A DNA stretch of 64,000 nucleotides from an uncultured Marinobacter sp. (GTDB taxonomy: Bacteria > Pseudomonadota > Gammaproteobacteria > Pseudomonadales > Oleiphilaceae), in contig NZ_CAMPJO010000016.1 in NCBI RefSeq assembly GCF_946886895.1, forward strand, positions 16,173 through 80,172, read 5' to 3'. The notes beneath the pieces were generated by a model. It had not been told where the DNA came from. It saw only the letters and a list, made by a program, of their open reading frames with translations, and did not search any database. The position numbers were made by a program, and so were the translations under genes. Position 1 is the first letter of the stretch, and the number at the start of each line of letters is the position of its first letter. Below are positions 28,096-37,731 of the stretch, one piece after another.

Positions 28096-29109
28096 ATGGA
28101 CCGTAACCAGACCCAGGATGGTATGACACTCAGAAGCCGTGTAACCGTAGAGCCGAGAAGCGCAGTGAGGTCCTGCTACCTTGCCGCCCGGCTCCTGCTG
28201 TTCGTTCTGTCGATGTTGTTGCTGGCCTGGCAGACACCGGTGCTGGCCCGGGACACCGAACGCTCGGTGGTGTATCTGGCGGGCTCCGGGAACGCCGCGC
28301 TGGACCAGTATGTTGCCAAACTGCTGGAGCAGCACCTCGGCCCGACCCAGACATTACGCCCGATATCGGGTGATCAGGCCTCCCTGCTGGAAAACGAGCC
28401 CGTGGTCACCATTGGTCCGTCGGCGTTTTCCCGCGTTCGGCAGGCCAACCGGTCGGCGCCGATTCTGGCGTTACTGGTGGAAAAGGACTTTCTCGATGGT
28501 TTCTCCAGCCGGTCGTCGGGGCAGATTTCCGGCATCTATTACGATGTCCCCCTGCTTCGCCAGGCCCTGACCGGCAAGGCCATACTTCCCCATGCCACGC
28601 AAATCGCACTGCTGGCCACCGTGGAAACGGCGGACCTGTACGAGCCCCTGATTGACCAGTTGTCCCGGTACGATCTCAGCGCCAGACTGTTTGTGGTGGA
28701 GGGCGATGACCAGTTGATACCCACACTGATCCGCGCCCTGAGCTACGGCGACTTTCTGCTGGCGGCACCCGATAGCAAGATATACAACCCGCGAACCATC
28801 AAACACATACTCCTGACCGCCTACCGGCGCAACAAAATTGTCATCGGGCCCAGCCAGGCCTATGTCAAAGCGGGCTCTCTGGCGTCCAGTTACGCGCCCT
28901 TTCCGGTCATGGCCGACATCGCGGCGGACTATCTCAAGACCTACCAGACCACGGGCCGCTTCCCGGCACCGGCTTACCCGCCCACCTTCCGGGTGGAAAT
29001 CAATGAACAGGTTGCACGCTCCCTGAATATCCCCCTTCCGGATCGGGATGACATCACGGAATACGTCGACACTCAGATCAACAATCCGGGGAGGGCCGAC
29101 GATGAGTAA
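28096..29109 (+). CDS. Periplasmic ABC substrate-binding-like protein
   Basis: Exported protein of 337 aa (membrane helix at about residues 30-50, LLLFVLSMLLLAWQTPVLA). The mature part has the ABC_sub_bind pattern: VVYLAGSGNAALDQYVAKLL, then VVTIGPSAFSRVR and LALLVEKDFLDGFSSRS. No ABC permease or ATPase gene is nearby. Its stop overlaps the start of the hybrid kinase by 8 bases, so it more likely hands a ligand to the kinase sensor than to a transporter; this is inference. Confidence 0.8.
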   Translation: MDRNQTQDGMTLRSRVTVEPRSAVRSCYLAARLLLFVLSMLLLAWQTPVLARDTERSVVYLAGSGNAALDQYVAKLLEQHLGPTQTLRPISGDQASLLENEPVVTIGPSAFSRVRQANRSAPILALLVEKDFLDGFSSRSSGQISGIYYDVPLLRQALTGKAILPHATQIALLATVETADLYEPLIDQLSRYDLSARLFVVEGDDQLIPTLIRALSYGDFLLAAPDSKIYNPRTIKHILLTAYRRNKIVIGPSQAYVKAGSLASSYAPFPVMADIAADYLKTYQTTGRFPAPAYPPTFRVEINEQVARSLNIPLPDRDDITEYVDTQINNPGRADDE

Positions 29110-31048
29110 CCTGGCCGGCGCACAGCAGGCACCGATGTCCCGCAAGCTCCTGGTGTTGGGAGCCTTGCCCTCCATCGTGATGTTCATTGTGCTGATGGTA
29201 TTCTTTACCTCGGCCCGCCTGGAAGACGCCCGTCGTGATCTGTCTGACAGCAGCCAGATGCTGGCGGACAGCCTGGCGCCGGCACTGGAATACGCCGTGG
29301 TCTCCGGCAACGAACTCGCGCTCAACCAGATCCTGGCCCAGTCCCTGAAGCTCAGCAAGGCGGAGTGGATCCGGGTGGAGGATGTCACCGGTGACCAGAT
29401 CGGCTTTGTCACCAACGGGGCGCCTTACCGCAACGAAAACAGCGACCAGTTCCAGATATACGAAGCGGAAATTCTCCAGCAACCTCTGGAACTGGGCTCT
29501 GGTCGTGAATCTCAATGGTTTGAGCCGGACTACGGCTTTGGCTCCGGGGCACTGCGGGTGGGCACCGTTCAGGTCGGCGTCAGCCCGGACGTGCTGGTAA
29601 GCCGTCGGCAGGACATCCTCTGGAGCTCCCTGTCGGTCGGGTTTGCCCTGTTGCTGTTCAGCATTATCCTGATCAACCATTCCCTCAACTCGATTCTGTC
29701 GCCCATCCGGCAGGTGTCCGGGCGCATCGGCAAGCTGATCCAGCGCGACTACCGGACGGAGCCGGTCAATAACCATGGCAACTCCCGTGAGGTGGTGGCC
29801 ATTGAAGAGCAGCTCAATCAGTTGGCACAACACCTGGACGGACTGAAAGCCTCACGGGCACTGACCCTTGCCGCCTCAGAAAAGGCACGGGGAAAGGCCG
29901 AAGCCGCCAGCCATGCCAAATCGGAGTTCCTGGCCACCATGAGCCACGAATTGCGAACGCCACTCAATGGCGTGCTGGGTATGGTGGACCTGATTCAGGA
30001 AGAACCCCTGACGAACCGACAGAAGGATTACCTGAGGACCGCCAGGCAGTCCACGGAAGACCTGTTGTCTGTCATCAGTGACATTCTGGACTATTCACAG
30101 ATGGACAGCGGCGCCCTTGAGCTGGAGACACAGACATTCGATCTGCGCAACCTGATCACCAACTGCACGGCCTCGTACCGCCACGTAGCCGAAAAACAGG
30201 GCCTGGCCCTGAATCTCAATTTTTACGGGGACTGGCCGGAAACCTCCACGGTCACCGGGGATGCCGCGCGGCTTCGACAGATTCTGGCGGGCCTGATCGA
30301 CAATGCCATCAAGTTTACGGGTGATGGCTTCATCAATATTCAGGCGGGCTACCTTGCGGTCGAAGACGGCTGCGTGATTCTCAACTGTTCGGTCAGTGAT
30401 TCCGGTTCCGGAATTCCGCTTGACCGCCTGGAGGACATTTTCAACTCGTTCGAACAGCTGGATACCGGCAACAGCCGTAGCCATGGCGGCATGGGCCTGG
30501 GCCTGTCGCTTGCCCAGCGGCTTGTGGAACTGATGGGTGGTCATATCCAGGTTGAAACGGACCCGGGAAAAGGGTCGTCTTTCCGTTTCGAAGTCCCCTT
30601 CGAACTGGCCCCGGAGGACGCCCCGAAGGACCCGGGCACCCCCTCACCCCGGCTACCGATCGGAGGCTCCGCCCATGCACTGGTGGTGGAGGATAATCTG
30701 GTCAACCAACGGGTCGCCGTCGCCATGCTGACCCGCCTGGGCTTTCATACCGATTCCGCCACCAATGGCAAAGAAGCGCTCCAGATGGTCACCACCAATC
30801 ACACCGGCTATGACGTCATTCTCATGGACTGCCAGATGCCGATGATGGATGGCTACGAAACCACCCGGTATATCCGGGAGTGGGAACACGGCAATGGCCA
30901 GGGCGGCACTCCCATCATCGCGCTGACGGCGGACGTCCTGCCGGGCACCGAGCGCACCTGCCTCGACTGTGGCATGAGCGACTACCTGGCCAAGCCGGTC
31001 CGCAAGGAAAAACTGCGTGAGGTGCTCAGCCGCTGGATTCAGATCTAG
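29102..31048 (+). CDS. Hybrid sensor histidine kinase with receiver domain (BarA-like layout)
   Basis: Protein of 648 aa; the start is ATG 29102, in the 8-base overlap with the upstream stop, preceded by GGGGAGG. Layout: first membrane helix at about residues 17-38, periplasmic sensor to about 175, second helix ([15 protein letters not shown]), HAMP, then HisKA with [20 protein letters not shown]. The HATPase follows ([23 protein letters not shown]). The C-terminal receiver has [14 protein letters not shown] and [15 protein letters not shown], with Asp as the phospho-acceptor. No HPt or DNA-binding regulator is adjacent, so the phosphorelay partner is elsewhere. Confidence 0.93.
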   Translation: MSNLAGAQQAPMSRKLLVLGALPSIVMFIVLMVFFTSARLEDARRDLSDSSQMLADSLAPALEYAVVSGNELALNQILAQSLKLSKAEWIRVEDVTGDQIGFVTNGAPYRNENSDQFQIYEAEILQQPLELGSGRESQWFEPDYGFGSGALRVGTVQVGVSPDVLVSRRQDILWSSLSVGFALLLFSIILINHSLNSILSPIRQVSGRIGKLIQRDYRTEPVNNHGNSREVVAIEEQLNQLAQHLDGLKASRALTLAASEKARGKAEAASHAKSEFLATMSHELRTPLNGVLGMVDLIQEEPLTNRQKDYLRTARQSTEDLLSVISDILDYSQMDSGALELETQTFDLRNLITNCTASYRHVAEKQGLALNLNFYGDWPETSTVTGDAARLRQILAGLIDNAIKFTGDGFINIQAGYLAVEDGCVILNCSVSDSGSGIPLDRLEDIFNSFEQLDTGNSRSHGGMGLGLSLAQRLVELMGGHIQVETDPGKGSSFRFEVPFELAPEDAPKDPGTPSPRLPIGGSAHALVVEDNLVNQRVAVAMLTRLGFHTDSATNGKEALQMVTTNHTGYDVILMDCQMPMMDGYETTRYIREWEHGNGQGGTPIIALTADVLPGTERTCLDCGMSDYLAKPVRKEKLREVLSRWIQI

Positions 31049-32406
31049 GCGACCGGCTCCCGCATGGTGACAAACTCTTCCGCCGAGGTCGGGTGGATAC
31101 CCAGGGTTGCGTCGAACTGCGCCTTGGTGGCGCCGGCCTTGATGGCCACCGCCAGGCCCTGGACAATCTCACCCGCTTCCGGCCCCACCATATGGGCTCC
31201 GAGCACCCGGTCGGACTCCGCGTCCACCACCAGTTTCATCAGGCTGCGCTCATCACGGCCACTCAGCGTGTACTTCATGGGGCGAAACTCGGAGCGAAAC
31301 AGTCGAACACGGTGCCCGGCGGCCCGGGCCTGCTCCTCGGTCAACCCCACTGTCCCGATACTGGGCTGGCAGAAGACCGCCGTGGGAATGGCCGCATAAT
31401 CCATGTCGCCCTGGCCATCGCCGAACAGGCGCCTGGACAGAACCATCCCCTGGGCCAGGGCGACCGGTGTGAGCTGCGGGGTGCCGATTACATCTCCGAG
31501 TGCGGTCACAGACGGAACCGCCGTCTGGAAGTGCGAGTCAACCGCCACATGGCCGGATTCAGTCAGTTGCACTCCAAGCGCTTCCAGGCCCAGGCCATCG
31601 ACCAGGGCCCGGCGACCGGTGGCCGCCATCACCAGGCCGGTGTCCAGGGTTTCTCCGTTATTCAGGCTGACCCGATACTGGCTTCCCTGCGCCTCCACGG
31701 CTTCGATGTTCACGCCAAATCGCAGATGAACGCCCTTCTTGCGCATCTCCTGTTCGGTAAAGCGCCGGATATCGCCATCAAAACCGCGCAGGAACAGCTC
31801 GCCCCGGTATATCAGCGTGGTATCGACCCCCAGGCCCGCCAGAATCCCGGCAAACTCCACGGCAATGTAGCCGCCGCCCCAGATAACCGCCTGCTTGGGC
31901 AACTGCGGCAGATAGAACATTTCATTGGAGGTGAGAATCGATTCCTTGCCCGGGATATCCGGAACCACCGGCCAGCTGCCAGTGGCAATGGTGATACGGT
32001 CGGTGGTGTAAACGGTGCCCCCCACCGCCACGGTATGAGGCCCCTGAAGCGTCGCCGTCCCCTCGATGATGGTAACGCCCGCATTCTCCAACAGGCGCCG
32101 GTAAATACCGTTCAGGCGCTCGATTTCGGCGTTTTTATTGGCCACCAGCGTCGGCCAGTCGACCCGGATATCGTCCCGGGGCACCTGCCAGCCATAGCCC
32201 GCCGCATCTTCCAGTTCCTCACGGACATGGGCGCCATAGACGAACAGCTTTTTCGGCACACACCCGACGTTGACACAAGTTCCGCCAAGATAACGGGCTT
32301 CAATCACCGCCACCCGTGCACCCCGCTGCGCCGACATCCGGGCCAGGCGTACGCCGCCTGAACCGGCACCAATAACGATCAGATCGTAATCCAGATTCTC
32401 AGACAC
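31045..32406 (-). CDS. gor: Glutathione-disulfide reductase
   Basis: NADPH-dependent flavoenzyme that keeps glutathione reduced. At 453 aa it has the usual length. The start is GTG 32406 (VSENLDYDLIVIGAGSGGVR), preceded by AGGAG; the longer frame from 32622 is unlikely. The redox centre is GGTCVNVGCVPKKL. The NADPH site has YRGELFLRGFDGDIRRF with two Arg residues that bind the 2'-phosphate, and the C-terminal active-site His is in LGIHPTSAEEFVTM. Its last bases overlap the convergent hybrid kinase stop by 4 bases. A GNAT gene ends 25 bases upstream on the same strand. Confidence 0.96.
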   Translation of the reverse strand: MSENLDYDLIVIGAGSGGVRLARMSAQRGARVAVIEARYLGGTCVNVGCVPKKLFVYGAHVREELEDAAGYGWQVPRDDIRVDWPTLVANKNAEIERLNGIYRRLLENAGVTIIEGTATLQGPHTVAVGGTVYTTDRITIATGSWPVVPDIPGKESILTSNEMFYLPQLPKQAVIWGGGYIAVEFAGILAGLGVDTTLIYRGELFLRGFDGDIRRFTEQEMRKKGVHLRFGVNIEAVEAQGSQYRVSLNNGETLDTGLVMAATGRRALVDGLGLEALGVQLTESGHVAVDSHFQTAVPSVTALGDVIGTPQLTPVALAQGMVLSRRLFGDGQGDMDYAAIPTAVFCQPSIGTVGLTEEQARAAGHRVRLFRSEFRPMKYTLSGRDERSLMKLVVDAESDRVLGAHMVGPEAGEIVQGLAVAIKAGATKAQFDATLGIHPTSAEEFVTMREPVA

Positions 32407-32431
32407 TGTCTCTCCTGATAAACCAACCGTG

Positions 32432-33100
32432 TTAGTTAGGGCTCGCCGCAACCTTGTTGTCCGGGTGAACCTCCCGGAACAACACATGGTCCTCAAAATC
32501 ACCAAGGCGAACCTTGCCCAGGCTCCGAAAGCCTTCTGATTCATAGAATGGCAGATATCGACTGTTCCCGGTATCCAGTACCAATCCGCTTGCGCGCGGA
32601 TTTTCCGCGCACAGGGCCTCAACCGATTTCAGTAACAGGCGACCGTAGCCGCGATTCTGGTAGCCCGGGTTAACGCCCATCAGCGGCAACTGGTGAGCCA
32701 GGGGCTGGGGCAGCATTTCCTGGATCTTCCGGTGGTAATCCAGATACCGTCGGGTAGACGCGAAGCCGGTCGTCAGCACCATCCGGATCCGCCAGCTCAG
32801 CTGGTCCGCCAGATTCAGGCGCAACTCCGGTTCCCCGATAAAGGCGACCGCAACCAGCGTATCGCCCACCATCACCCCGATGGCATCCTGATTCAACTCG
32901 ATATACAAGTCGATGAGCTCGCGCACCGTGGCCCGCACCCGTTGATCGTATCCGGGTTTGCGGTGATCAAACAGGAACTGGAAAGTCGGTTCATTGCGGT
33001 AGGCATGGTACAGGATCGACCGGGCCTCGTTTCTCGCACTGTGATCAAGGCGAACAATGACCGGCTCCGGGTTGTTGTTGTCTTGGCCGTGGTTCATCAC
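32432..33100 (-). CDS. GNAT-family N-acetyltransferase
   Basis: Acetyltransferase-fold protein of 222 aa. The acetyl-CoA loop is LPLMGVNPGYQNRGYGRLLL (residues about 135-154), followed by LVLDTGNSRYLPFYESEGFR. The substrate is not known. It is upstream of gor on the same strand with 25 bases between them and may be cotranscribed with it. Confidence 0.88.
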   Translation of the reverse strand: MMNHGQDNNNPEPVIVRLDHSARNEARSILYHAYRNEPTFQFLFDHRKPGYDQRVRATVRELIDLYIELNQDAIGVMVGDTLVAVAFIGEPELRLNLADQLSWRIRMVLTTGFASTRRYLDYHRKIQEMLPQPLAHQLPLMGVNPGYQNRGYGRLLLKSVEALCAENPRASGLVLDTGNSRYLPFYESEGFRSLGKVRLGDFEDHVLFREVHPDNKVAASPN

Positions 33101-33152
33101 TCTCTACTCCGCTTGTGTCCGGAGAGACATCTCCGGAACCTGTCACTCAGAT

Positions 33153-33683
33153 TCAGATGGCCAGGGTTAAACGAACGGACACGCGGCCCGGTTCACTGGC
33201 CCGGTCCATGGCCGCCTGATCAACAATCACGCCATGGTTGGTGCTGAGGTTCTCAAGCCAGGCAGCAACCTCGGCATACGCCACATTTTCGAGCCAGACC
33301 CGAATGGCATCCTCACCGGTGGGTTCGAACCGCTGCAGCGCCAGACCGGCCTCCCGGGCGGAGCCGGTGACCAGCGCCATCAACGCCCGGCCATCCTCCG
33401 GTGCCTGCGCGCTCGGGTTGTTGCCGGCCGCACCACCGGTGCCGAGGCTGCGAATGGCGCTCTCGTTGGCCTGCATCCACTGGACCAGTTCCCGGGCATT
33501 CTCGCGGCTGGCCACCGTCTGTTCATGGAACTGGCTGGCGGGTTGCCAGACCGCCAGGTACAGGACACCCAGCAATACCGCGATCGAGAGCACCGACAAC
33601 GCCTGCTGATCACGCTTCGGTAACTGGTCGTATTGGGCGATCAGCTTTTCCACCGCCGGTTGTTCTTTCAGTTTTGCCAGCAT
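33153..33683 (-). CDS. gspM: Type II secretion protein GspM
   Basis: Inner-membrane component of the type II secretion assembly platform. The 176-residue protein starts at ATG 33683 (MLAKLKEQPAVEKLIAQYDQ), 4 bases past the gspL stop. A membrane helix (LSVLSIAVLLGVLYLAVW) lies near residues 28-45 and a small ferredoxin-like domain follows. It is the last gene of the cluster seen here; no gspN follows. Confidence 0.9.
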   Translation of the reverse strand: MLAKLKEQPAVEKLIAQYDQLPKRDQQALSVLSIAVLLGVLYLAVWQPASQFHEQTVASRENARELVQWMQANESAIRSLGTGGAAGNNPSAQAPEDGRALMALVTGSAREAGLALQRFEPTGEDAIRVWLENVAYAEVAAWLENLSTNHGVIVDQAAMDRASEPGRVSVRLTLAI

Positions 33684-33687
33684 GGCC

Positions 33688-35040
33688 TTACCCCCCGGAT
33701 ACCGTGAGGCGCCCGCGGGCACCGTTGTCTTCATTCACCACTGAACCGATCTCGGCGTTCAGGCCCTGGCTCGACAGACCGTTCCTCAGGGCGCTCAGAC
33801 GATCGTAGCTGTCGGCCCTGAGATCCACCACCAGTTCCCCCCGGGACTGGCTGTAATTGACGGAATTGAAGGTGACGGATTCGCTGCCCGGCAGGCTGGC
33901 ATACTGGGAGCCGGTGTACTTCATCAGCGTGATGAAGTCGATGTCCTGGCCATTCGATCCGGCGACACGCAGTTGCCCTTCAATAACCCGGCGGACATTG
34001 CCGGCGCTGGTACGGGCATCGTTGGGAAACACCTCCCGGTAGATCGACATTGCCTGCCGCCGCAGGTCGGCGGCCTGGTTCTGGTAATACACGCCCATGC
34101 CAATCTCCAGTGCCACCTGCGCCACAAACCAGACCGCCGCCACGGCGATCAACGGCTTCCAGGGCCGCCAGGGACTGTCTTTTCCGGAGCGCAATGAAAA
34201 CCCGCCCTGGCACAGGTTGATGGGTCGACAAAGATGATGATGGTGAGCGTGAGCCAGCAATTCCAGCGGCATCAGCTCAATCGCCTCGCGCCGGACCGAC
34301 AACCGGCCAGGTACCGTCAATTCACTGAGCAATGACTGCTGAACCTCGAACTCATGGTCGGTGCCGTAAACGGTGACCGGCACTTCCACCGCCACATCCT
34401 CCGACGGAGGCGCCGCCAGGGTGTGTGCAAACATGCCAAGATTGTCGGCGCGCATGCTCAGCCACTCGCCGCGGTCACTGGCCATCAGGGCGAACTCGCC
34501 ATCCAGACAGACCGACCAGCCCCCTTCCGTGACGGGCAGCAAAGCCGCATCCGGGTAGATCGCCTCCAGACGCACCTGTTGCCAGCCACTGAACAGGGTC
34601 AGCCAGTGGGCCATGCGTGCCCGGTCCACCGCCGCAACACAATAGCCGACGTCGGTGTGGGAGCCCAGGGCCAGATGCACCCTGTCGATATCCTGGGCGA
34701 TCTGCTCCTCCACCGCGTATGGCAGGGCCTGGTGGATAAACCGGCTCTGTTTCGCCGGAATGTCCGCCACGCAGAACAGGGCCTCGTCTCCGGGAATCAA
34801 CCCGATCAGCAGCACATTGTCCAGGGCATTCTGGCTCAGGGTCTGCTCAATGGTGTCCCGGGGATCCGCCGACCCCCGGGCCTGGGCATCACCGCTGGCG
34901 TCGTGCAGGACCCAGTTATACAACTGGGCCCCGGAGCCTTCTCCGGGGTGCTCTCCAAGACCCTCTCCAAGACCCTCTCCCGGGCTCTCTCCAGGGGCAG
35001 CGAACGGCGCAATGGGCCGCACATAGAGGCGATAAGACAT
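33688..35040 (-). CDS. gspL: Type II secretion protein GspL, with an inserted repeat near the N-terminus
   Basis: Platform protein that links the ATPase GspE to the membrane. It has a cytoplasmic actin-like domain, one membrane helix (AVAAVWFVAQVALEIGMGVY, near residue 305) and a periplasmic ferredoxin-like domain. The start is ATG 35040 (MSYRLYVRPIAPFAA), because GGAAGG stands 6 bases upstream; ATG 35046 overlaps the gspK stop as ATGA. Residues about 16-40 are a Gly/Glu/Pro-rich repeat (PGESPGEGLGEGLGEHPGEG), encoded by about five copies of a 12-base unit, lying between the first strand and QLYNWVLHD. Other GspL proteins lack this, so it is probably a length-variable loop. Confidence 0.9.
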   Translation of the reverse strand: MSYRLYVRPIAPFAAPGESPGEGLGEGLGEHPGEGSGAQLYNWVLHDASGDAQARGSADPRDTIEQTLSQNALDNVLLIGLIPGDEALFCVADIPAKQSRFIHQALPYAVEEQIAQDIDRVHLALGSHTDVGYCVAAVDRARMAHWLTLFSGWQQVRLEAIYPDAALLPVTEGGWSVCLDGEFALMASDRGEWLSMRADNLGMFAHTLAAPPSEDVAVEVPVTVYGTDHEFEVQQSLLSELTVPGRLSVRREAIELMPLELLAHAHHHHLCRPINLCQGGFSLRSGKDSPWRPWKPLIAVAAVWFVAQVALEIGMGVYYQNQAADLRRQAMSIYREVFPNDARTSAGNVRRVIEGQLRVAGSNGQDIDFITLMKYTGSQYASLPGSESVTFNSVNYSQSRGELVVDLRADSYDRLSALRNGLSSQGLNAEIGSVVNEDNGARGRLTVSGG

Positions 35041-35042
35041 GA

Positions 35043-36056
35043 TCATCCTTCCGAAATGGTATAGGGCTCTTTGGTGATGCGATTCTTCTGCCCGGTATCC
35101 CTGCGCACGGTACTGACCTCACCTTCCGGATTGCGGAAGACTGTACTGACCAGATTAACAACCCGGTTATCGTAGGTAATCCGCGAAGCAACTTCAAAAA
35201 AACGGGTCTGTAGGGTCAGACCGGCCGATTTCAGCCCGAGACCGGCGAACTCGGGGAGCGCCAGAAAATCCTGAAGGTTCACAAACGGTTCTTCTTCCCG
35301 CTTTTCAAGAATAGACGCCGCCTGGGCTTCCGTCAGTTCCGGGTGCAGCGACATCAGCACCGGCGCCGTCGCCGTGTTCACATTGATGCCCAGCCCATTC
35401 ACCGGCAACGCCGCCAGATGTGGACTGAGCGCCGCGTAGATTTCCTCGGTCATGCCCTCGATCAGCCGCAACTCCGTCACGCTGACAAAGGGCTGGTTCC
35501 CCGCCCGGTAACCGGGGTCTGCCATCAGGTACTGGCCGTCTTCGGCGCCATAGGCGGTGACCGTCTGGTCGTTCGGGTCAATCCAGTCGACCAGGGCATC
35601 GACAGACAGGCCCGTTATGCCCAGCGCAATCAATAGCCGGTTAATCCTCTCCCGGGTCATCGGGTCGACCTCGCCGTTGGCGGACACCAGATCGTTCAGG
35701 TTGATCCGGCCACCCAGGCCATCGATCTGTACCTCCGCGACACCGTTGTCATCCAGCGGGAGAACAGCCGCATTGGCCGCCCAGAATTCATCCAGGCTGT
35801 CCACCATCTGATTGTCTTCCTTGTCCTGCTCAAAATCCTTCACCAGGATCTGGCTGGCAAAGGCTTCGGCGCCCAGGGCAACGTTCTTGCCCTGCTGCTG
35901 GGCCAGGTAGTGCCCGGCCTTGAACACCCGCAGGCTCTGCTGCTGGGTCATTCCCGAGGCCAGCAATACCACCAGGGCCATGGCCAGCAGCACCATGATC
36001 AGGGCGACACCGCGCTGGGGCGAGGCGGGCCTGCCGGGCACAACGGATCGGCCCAT
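35043..36056 (-). CDS. gspK: Type II secretion minor pseudopilin GspK
   Basis: Largest minor pseudopilin (337 aa), which caps the pseudopilus tip with GspI and GspJ. The prepilin-like start is RGVALIMVLLAMALVVLL; as usual for GspK, the Glu at position 5 of the mature chain is missing. The helix-hairpin-helix-like parts include DALVDWIDPNDQTVTAYGAE, which supplies calcium-site residues, and INVNTATAPVLMSL. Confidence 0.93.
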   Translation of the reverse strand: MGRSVVPGRPASPQRGVALIMVLLAMALVVLLASGMTQQQSLRVFKAGHYLAQQQGKNVALGAEAFASQILVKDFEQDKEDNQMVDSLDEFWAANAAVLPLDDNGVAEVQIDGLGGRINLNDLVSANGEVDPMTRERINRLLIALGITGLSVDALVDWIDPNDQTVTAYGAEDGQYLMADPGYRAGNQPFVSVTELRLIEGMTEEIYAALSPHLAALPVNGLGINVNTATAPVLMSLHPELTEAQAASILEKREEEPFVNLQDFLALPEFAGLGLKSAGLTLQTRFFEVASRITYDNRVVNLVSTVFRNPEGEVSTVRRDTGQKNRITKEPYTISEG

Positions 36057-36059
36057 AAC

Positions 36060-36800
36060 CTAGCCTCCCTGCCCTGGCACAGTCTGCCCGGGGGACGTGG
36101 TCTCCTCCTGCGCTTCCGAGGTGTCATCGCTGGTGTTCGCGGCATTGAACTGATTCACCGTGCCCTGGGCCTGGGCGGCATCGAAATCCGGCAGTGTGAA
36201 GGTTCGTACCAGCTCGCCAAAACGCTCATGCTCCAGGGTCACCTCGATGCCCAGTGGCAGTGGTATGTCGGGTCGGCTGCCAGGATTGAGGCTGGCCAGG
36301 GCACTGTCGGTTGGCCATTCGGGTTGCCAGGCGCGCTCGTCATTGAGAAAGCGAACCTCGAACGCGATGACACCATCAAGCAGCAACACGTCCACGCTGG
36401 TGTCTTCCTGACCCTGATCCACCGTGGGCCAGTAACGGCGACGCAATTCGGTACCGGTGTATTCCCAGGCCACCCGCTGCAGACCACTGCGGCGAATGCC
36501 CAGGGGATTGCGCCAGCCCTGGCGGGTGAGCATGAGCGCAAAGGCCTCATCCCGGCTGGTGAGTGCGGGCTGGAAATCCCCGTAGATATCCCGGGCCGGC
36601 CGATTGACGATCTGGATCAGGTCTCGCTCAAGCAACAGCATGGCCCGCTGGAGGCCATCGAAGTCTTCCGCGAGTTCGTTCACCCGGTCCCGGGCCGCCA
36701 CAACCCCGCTCAGCACCTGCCACACACCCAGGCCAATGACTGCGGTGATGGTCACGGCGATCAGCACTTCCAGCAAGGTGAAGCCCCGTTGTCGCGTCAT
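36060..36800 (-). CDS. gspJ: Type II secretion minor pseudopilin GspJ
   Basis: Minor pseudopilin of 246 aa with a prepilin peptidase site at MTRQRGFTLLEVLIAVTITA (cleavage after Gly, Glu at +5). The body matches the family (AMLLLERDLIQIVNRPARD). The Gln/Thr/Pro-rich tail is not conserved. Its start overlaps the gspI stop by 4 bases. Confidence 0.93.
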   Translation of the reverse strand: MTRQRGFTLLEVLIAVTITAVIGLGVWQVLSGVVAARDRVNELAEDFDGLQRAMLLLERDLIQIVNRPARDIYGDFQPALTSRDEAFALMLTRQGWRNPLGIRRSGLQRVAWEYTGTELRRRYWPTVDQGQEDTSVDVLLLDGVIAFEVRFLNDERAWQPEWPTDSALASLNPGSRPDIPLPLGIEVTLEHERFGELVRTFTLPDFDAAQAQGTVNQFNAANTSDDTSEAQEETTSPGQTVPGQGG

Positions 36801-37180
36801 GGCGCCCCCACAAAGGCCGAAAGCGTATGGACGGGAGCCGGCTCGTCGTTCGGGTTCTGGTCCCGATAACGGGCAACCGTGACTTCCACACGGCGCATAC
36901 TGGGCTCCTCCGTGGCCAGGATCCGGGTGGTCACCTGCCAGCGAGACTGACCGTAGTCGGTGTCCCGGCTGTTCTCGGAAATGCCCGGAAGGGTTTCTTC
37001 AAGTCGCAGTTCGTTGATCCGGTTTTCCGCCAGCCAGGCCGCCAGGGTCTTGTCACGAATCCGTTCGTAACTGGAAATGTACTGGCTACTGACCTGCGCC
37101 GCCGCGGTGGCAATCAGCCCGAACACCAACAGGGCAACAAGCACTTCGATCAGCGTGAATCCGCCCTGCCGTCTTGTCAC
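36797..37180 (-). CDS. gspI: Type II secretion minor pseudopilin GspI
   Basis: Minor pseudopilin of 127 aa. The start is GTG 37180 (VTRRQGGFTLIEVLVALLVF), which overlaps the gspH stop as GTGA; the open frame from 37231 would add 17 unlikely residues. The prepilin peptidase site is present, with Glu at +5. The body has LAAWLAENRINELRLEE, the usual GspI motif. Confidence 0.92.
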   Translation of the reverse strand: MTRRQGGFTLIEVLVALLVFGLIATAAAQVSSQYISSYERIRDKTLAAWLAENRINELRLEETLPGISENSRDTDYGQSRWQVTTRILATEEPSMRRVEVTVARYRDQNPNDEPAPVHTLSAFVGAP

Positions 37181-37725
37181 GCCCCGCTCTCCCCGGCGGT
37201 ATCGCCGGATTCGTCCCCGGGATGCCGCCATTCAATGGGCGAAACACCATCCGAGGCAACCACATGCCGATAGCCACTGCCTTTGCCGATGGTGAACTCG
37301 ATTTCAAAGGGCGTGGTCTGGCCACTGGAGAAAAACACCACATCGGGGCGCAGTTCGTCCTCGGCCGACGCCAGTCGCGGGGCATCGTTCTCGATAAACT
37401 TGGTCGCTATCACCCAGTCCGGCAATGTTCGGGCGCGGAAGGCGCGCTCCGTGGTCAGCTTCCAGTCGCCGCTACGGTCGTCGTAGGCAACAAACCGATA
37501 GCCCCCCTCCTCAAGCAGCAGGCCGTACTCCAGATTGTTCAGCACCGACTGCTCCGAGGCCGTCTGCATCAACAGATACAGCTCCCGGATCTCGTTTTCC
37601 AGCTCACGCTGCTGGGAACTGCCCCCCATACTGAATACCGCCAGAGAGGCGAGCAGCCCGACCACAATCAGGACAACCAGTATTTCGATCAGCGTGAAGC
37701 CGGTGTTTGCAGCCCTGATACGCAC
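37177..37725 (-). CDS. gspH: Type II secretion minor pseudopilin GspH
   Basis: Minor pseudopilin of 182 aa with the prepilin site NTGFTLIEILVVLIVVGLLA and the GspH/FimT-like body SVLNNLEYGLLLEEGGYRFV. It follows gspG after 6 bases and is coupled to gspI. Confidence 0.92.
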   Translation of the reverse strand: MRIRAANTGFTLIEILVVLIVVGLLASLAVFSMGGSSQQRELENEIRELYLLMQTASEQSVLNNLEYGLLLEEGGYRFVAYDDRSGDWKLTTERAFRARTLPDWVIATKFIENDAPRLASAEDELRPDVVFFSSGQTTPFEIEFTIGKGSGYRHVVASDGVSPIEWRHPGDESGDTAGESGA

Positions 37726-37731
37726 GATAGC

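Noticed and set aside
31093..32361. Open frame of 422 codons on the plus strand
   Set aside because: Antisense to gor, which has all active-site motifs.
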